Assembly (NCBI RefSeq): GCF_014287635.1
Contig: NZ_JACOPH010000029.1
Coordinates: 1 to 6,975, forward strand
DNA: 6,975 nt
Direction: 5' to 3'
Source: Roseburia zhanii
GTDB taxonomy: Bacteria > Bacillota > Clostridia > Lachnospirales > Lachnospiraceae
Shown here: positions 6,007 through 6,975 of the stretch, piece by piece
How positions within the stretch are numbered: the stretch's first letter is position 1
Layout: every line of letters starts with the position of its first letter
The notes under the pieces: generated by a model
Databases searched by the model: none
Seen by the model: the letters and a program-made list of their open reading frames with translations, nothing else
What the model was told of the DNA's origin: nothing
Program-made: the position numbers and the translations under genes

Positions 6007-6906
6007 ATGAAAGTTCAAGGAAATAGGTATATTAATAATCCTGAGATGATAAAAAATAAGGTCGAGAAGAAAACAACTGTTCCTCAGAATATTATTTCGG
6101 AGGATGATGTGAAAATCAGTGATTCAGCAAGAAAGTTAGTTAAGACTGCTCGTGGTAAAGTCTCAGATTTTCAGGCAATGCATTTTTCGTCAATCAATGG
6201 AGAGATAAAAGAAATACCAGCAGAATACAAATGTGAAAATTTATTCAAATTAGATTTGAAAGCAGCTTCCATTTCTGGAGAACAAAGTGCGTTTGAAGGC
6301 TGTTTGGAAAATCAGTCAGAGGTTTTTGGAAAATGGCTGGACGAAAATGCTTCTGAATATTTGACAGAAGATGAAATGAAAGATTTAAAAGAGAAAATTA
6401 ATACAATGACAGCAGATATGGACTCTTTAAATGCCAAAGAGGGATATAGAGGAACTTCCTATGAATCTGTATTTTTGTTAAGTGCAAGTGAAGCGGGGCT
6501 AAGAAAAGTAAATGAAATGTATGTTCCAGAGCAATTACAAGCAGGTTTTTCAGACATGATTGACGAATATGTTCATTTTAATGATTCGGCACGTAATTCT
6601 ATCATGGAGAAAATGACACCAGATTACATGGTTGTTGGAATTGGAAGTAAAACAGAATCTTATAAGTACAAGTCAGAAATAATCTCAGATGAGACAGCTT
6701 TTTATGCAAATGAGAAGAAAGAGATAAGTGGTATTTGCAATCAGTTTTTAAATGGTAAAACAGATCAAAAATTATTTTGTAATGAAATGAAAGACCGTTT
6801 AAATGATTACTATGGAAGCAGGTATGAATTAAGAAATCAGCCAGAAGCTGTTGAAAGCAGAGTAAATAATATGCTGGACAAATTGCAGCATATGTTTGGC
6901 GTTTAA
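6007..6906 (+). CDS. Unrecognised 299-residue protein with a FlgM-like N-terminus
   Basis: The ATG at 6007 follows AGGGAGG (5995-6001), and TAA is at 6904-6906. The first 45 residues, beginning MKVQGNRYINN and ending EDDVKISDSARKL (32-44), look like the N-terminal part of the anti-sigma factor FlgM, where a D-x-V-x-I-S-x-x-A-x-x-L motif follows a short polar leader. In FlgM this end carries the flagellar export information, while sigma-28 binding lies in the C-terminal half. That half is absent here and replaced by about 250 mainly helical residues I do not recognise (for example EVFGKWLDENASEYLTEDEM, MIDEYVHFNDSARNSIMEKM). It has a few cysteines (including C76 and C99), no signal peptide and no membrane helix. 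It lies between the FliD-like gene and the ATG of the gene running off the window. It is probably exported or flagellum-associated by inference only. Confidence 0.8.
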   Translation: MKVQGNRYINNPEMIKNKVEKKTTVPQNIISEDDVKISDSARKLVKTARGKVSDFQAMHFSSINGEIKEIPAEYKCENLFKLDLKAASISGEQSAFEGCLENQSEVFGKWLDENASEYLTEDEMKDLKEKINTMTADMDSLNAKEGYRGTSYESVFLLSASEAGLRKVNEMYVPEQLQAGFSDMIDEYVHFNDSARNSIMEKMTPDYMVVGIGSKTESYKYKSEIISDETAFYANEKKEISGICNQFLNGKTDQKLFCNEMKDRLNDYYGSRYELRNQPEAVESRVNNMLDKLQHMFGV

Positions 6907-6933
6907 TGTTGAAAAAGGGTTTGGAGAATAATT

Positions 6934-6975
6934 ATGAAGACAGTAACAGATGTAAACACAGTAAACCAGCTATTG
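6934..6975 (+). CDS. Start of a gene cut by the window end, probably gene A
   Basis: ATG at 6934 with GGAG at 6923-6926 opens a frame of 14 codons (MKTVTDVNTVNQLL) still open at the last base. It begins 27 bases after the preceding stop, as expected for an operon. The last three codons, CAG CTA TTG, are identical to the first three codons of the window. Joining the ends continues this frame into gene A without a stop. The best reading is that this is the 5' end of gene A in a circular or tandemly repeated unit; a paralogue of gene A is the alternative. Confidence 0.75.
   Translation, partial: MKTVTDVNTVNQLL
6967..6975 (+). repeat. Terminal 9-base direct repeat shared with the window start (1-9)
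   Basis: CAGCTATTG is both the last and the first 9 bases of the window. An exact match at the very ends, in the same reading frame, is unlikely by chance. It points to an end overlap of a circular or repeated sequence of about 6966 bp, or to a true 9-base tandem duplication in gene A. Confidence 0.75.

Noticed and set aside
1..6975. The 9-base end repeat as a transposon target-site duplication
   Set aside because: An insertion inside gene A would leave the 5' part to the left and the 3' part to the right. Here the order is reversed, and there is no transposase or terminal inverted repeat.
1..6975. A self-replicating plasmid or phage
   Set aside because: If the unit is circular, every gene is accounted for, and none resembles a replication initiator, relaxase, integrase or capsid protein.

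Overview
The DNA is AT-rich, with AGA/AAA-rich codon use, strong AAGGAGG-type ribosome binding sites and tightly packed genes. This suits a Gram-positive, probably flagellated, Clostridia-class anaerobe of Lachnospiraceae type (Roseburia, Agathobacter or Eubacterium-like). That placement is an inference from composition and protein families. No rRNA, tRNA, CRISPR, transposase, integrase, relaxase or replication gene is visible. Every supportable gene lies on the + strand.

Layout from left to right: the 3' part of an unrecognised gene A (1-459); unrecognised gene B (501-1001); gene C (1068-1807), broken by two frameshifts; an intrinsic terminator (1822-1862); a short regulatory region with a paired direct repeat typical of LytTR/AgrA-class regulators (1943-1975); an AgrA-type LytTR response regulator (2048-2761); its overlapping AgrC-type membrane histidine kinase (2758-4128); a second terminator (4141-4194); two inverted repeats and a second copy of the paired direct repeat (4272-4304); a FlxA-like protein (4417-5196); a FliD-C-terminal-like flagellar-cap-related protein with a late frameshift (5218-5977); a 299-residue protein with a FlgM-like N-terminus (6007-6906); and the first 14 codons of another gene (6934-6975).

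The two ends of the window belong together. The last 9 bases equal the first 9 bases, and the reading frame opened by the ATG at 6934 runs straight into gene A when the ends are joined. The window is therefore probably one circularly permuted unit of about 6966 bp (6975 bp if the 9 bases are really duplicated). It could be a circular molecule, a tandemly repeated chromosomal unit collapsed in assembly, or a cut between paralogous genes.

In the joined form the unit has a simple logic. It contains two co-oriented transcription units. One encodes the response regulator and kinase. The other would run FlxA-like, FliD-like, FlgM-N-like, A, B, C. Each is preceded by the same LytTR-type box and each ends in an intrinsic terminator. 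The natural inference is that the two-component system senses an extracellular signal, activates its own promoter, and activates an operon of flagellar-filament or export-like proteins. No AgrB or AgrD partner is visible, so the signal is unknown. Three frameshifts occur in two operon genes, all of the same sense (one extra base or two missing bases) and all at short dinucleotide runs. They may be sequencing error, decay, or reversible variation.
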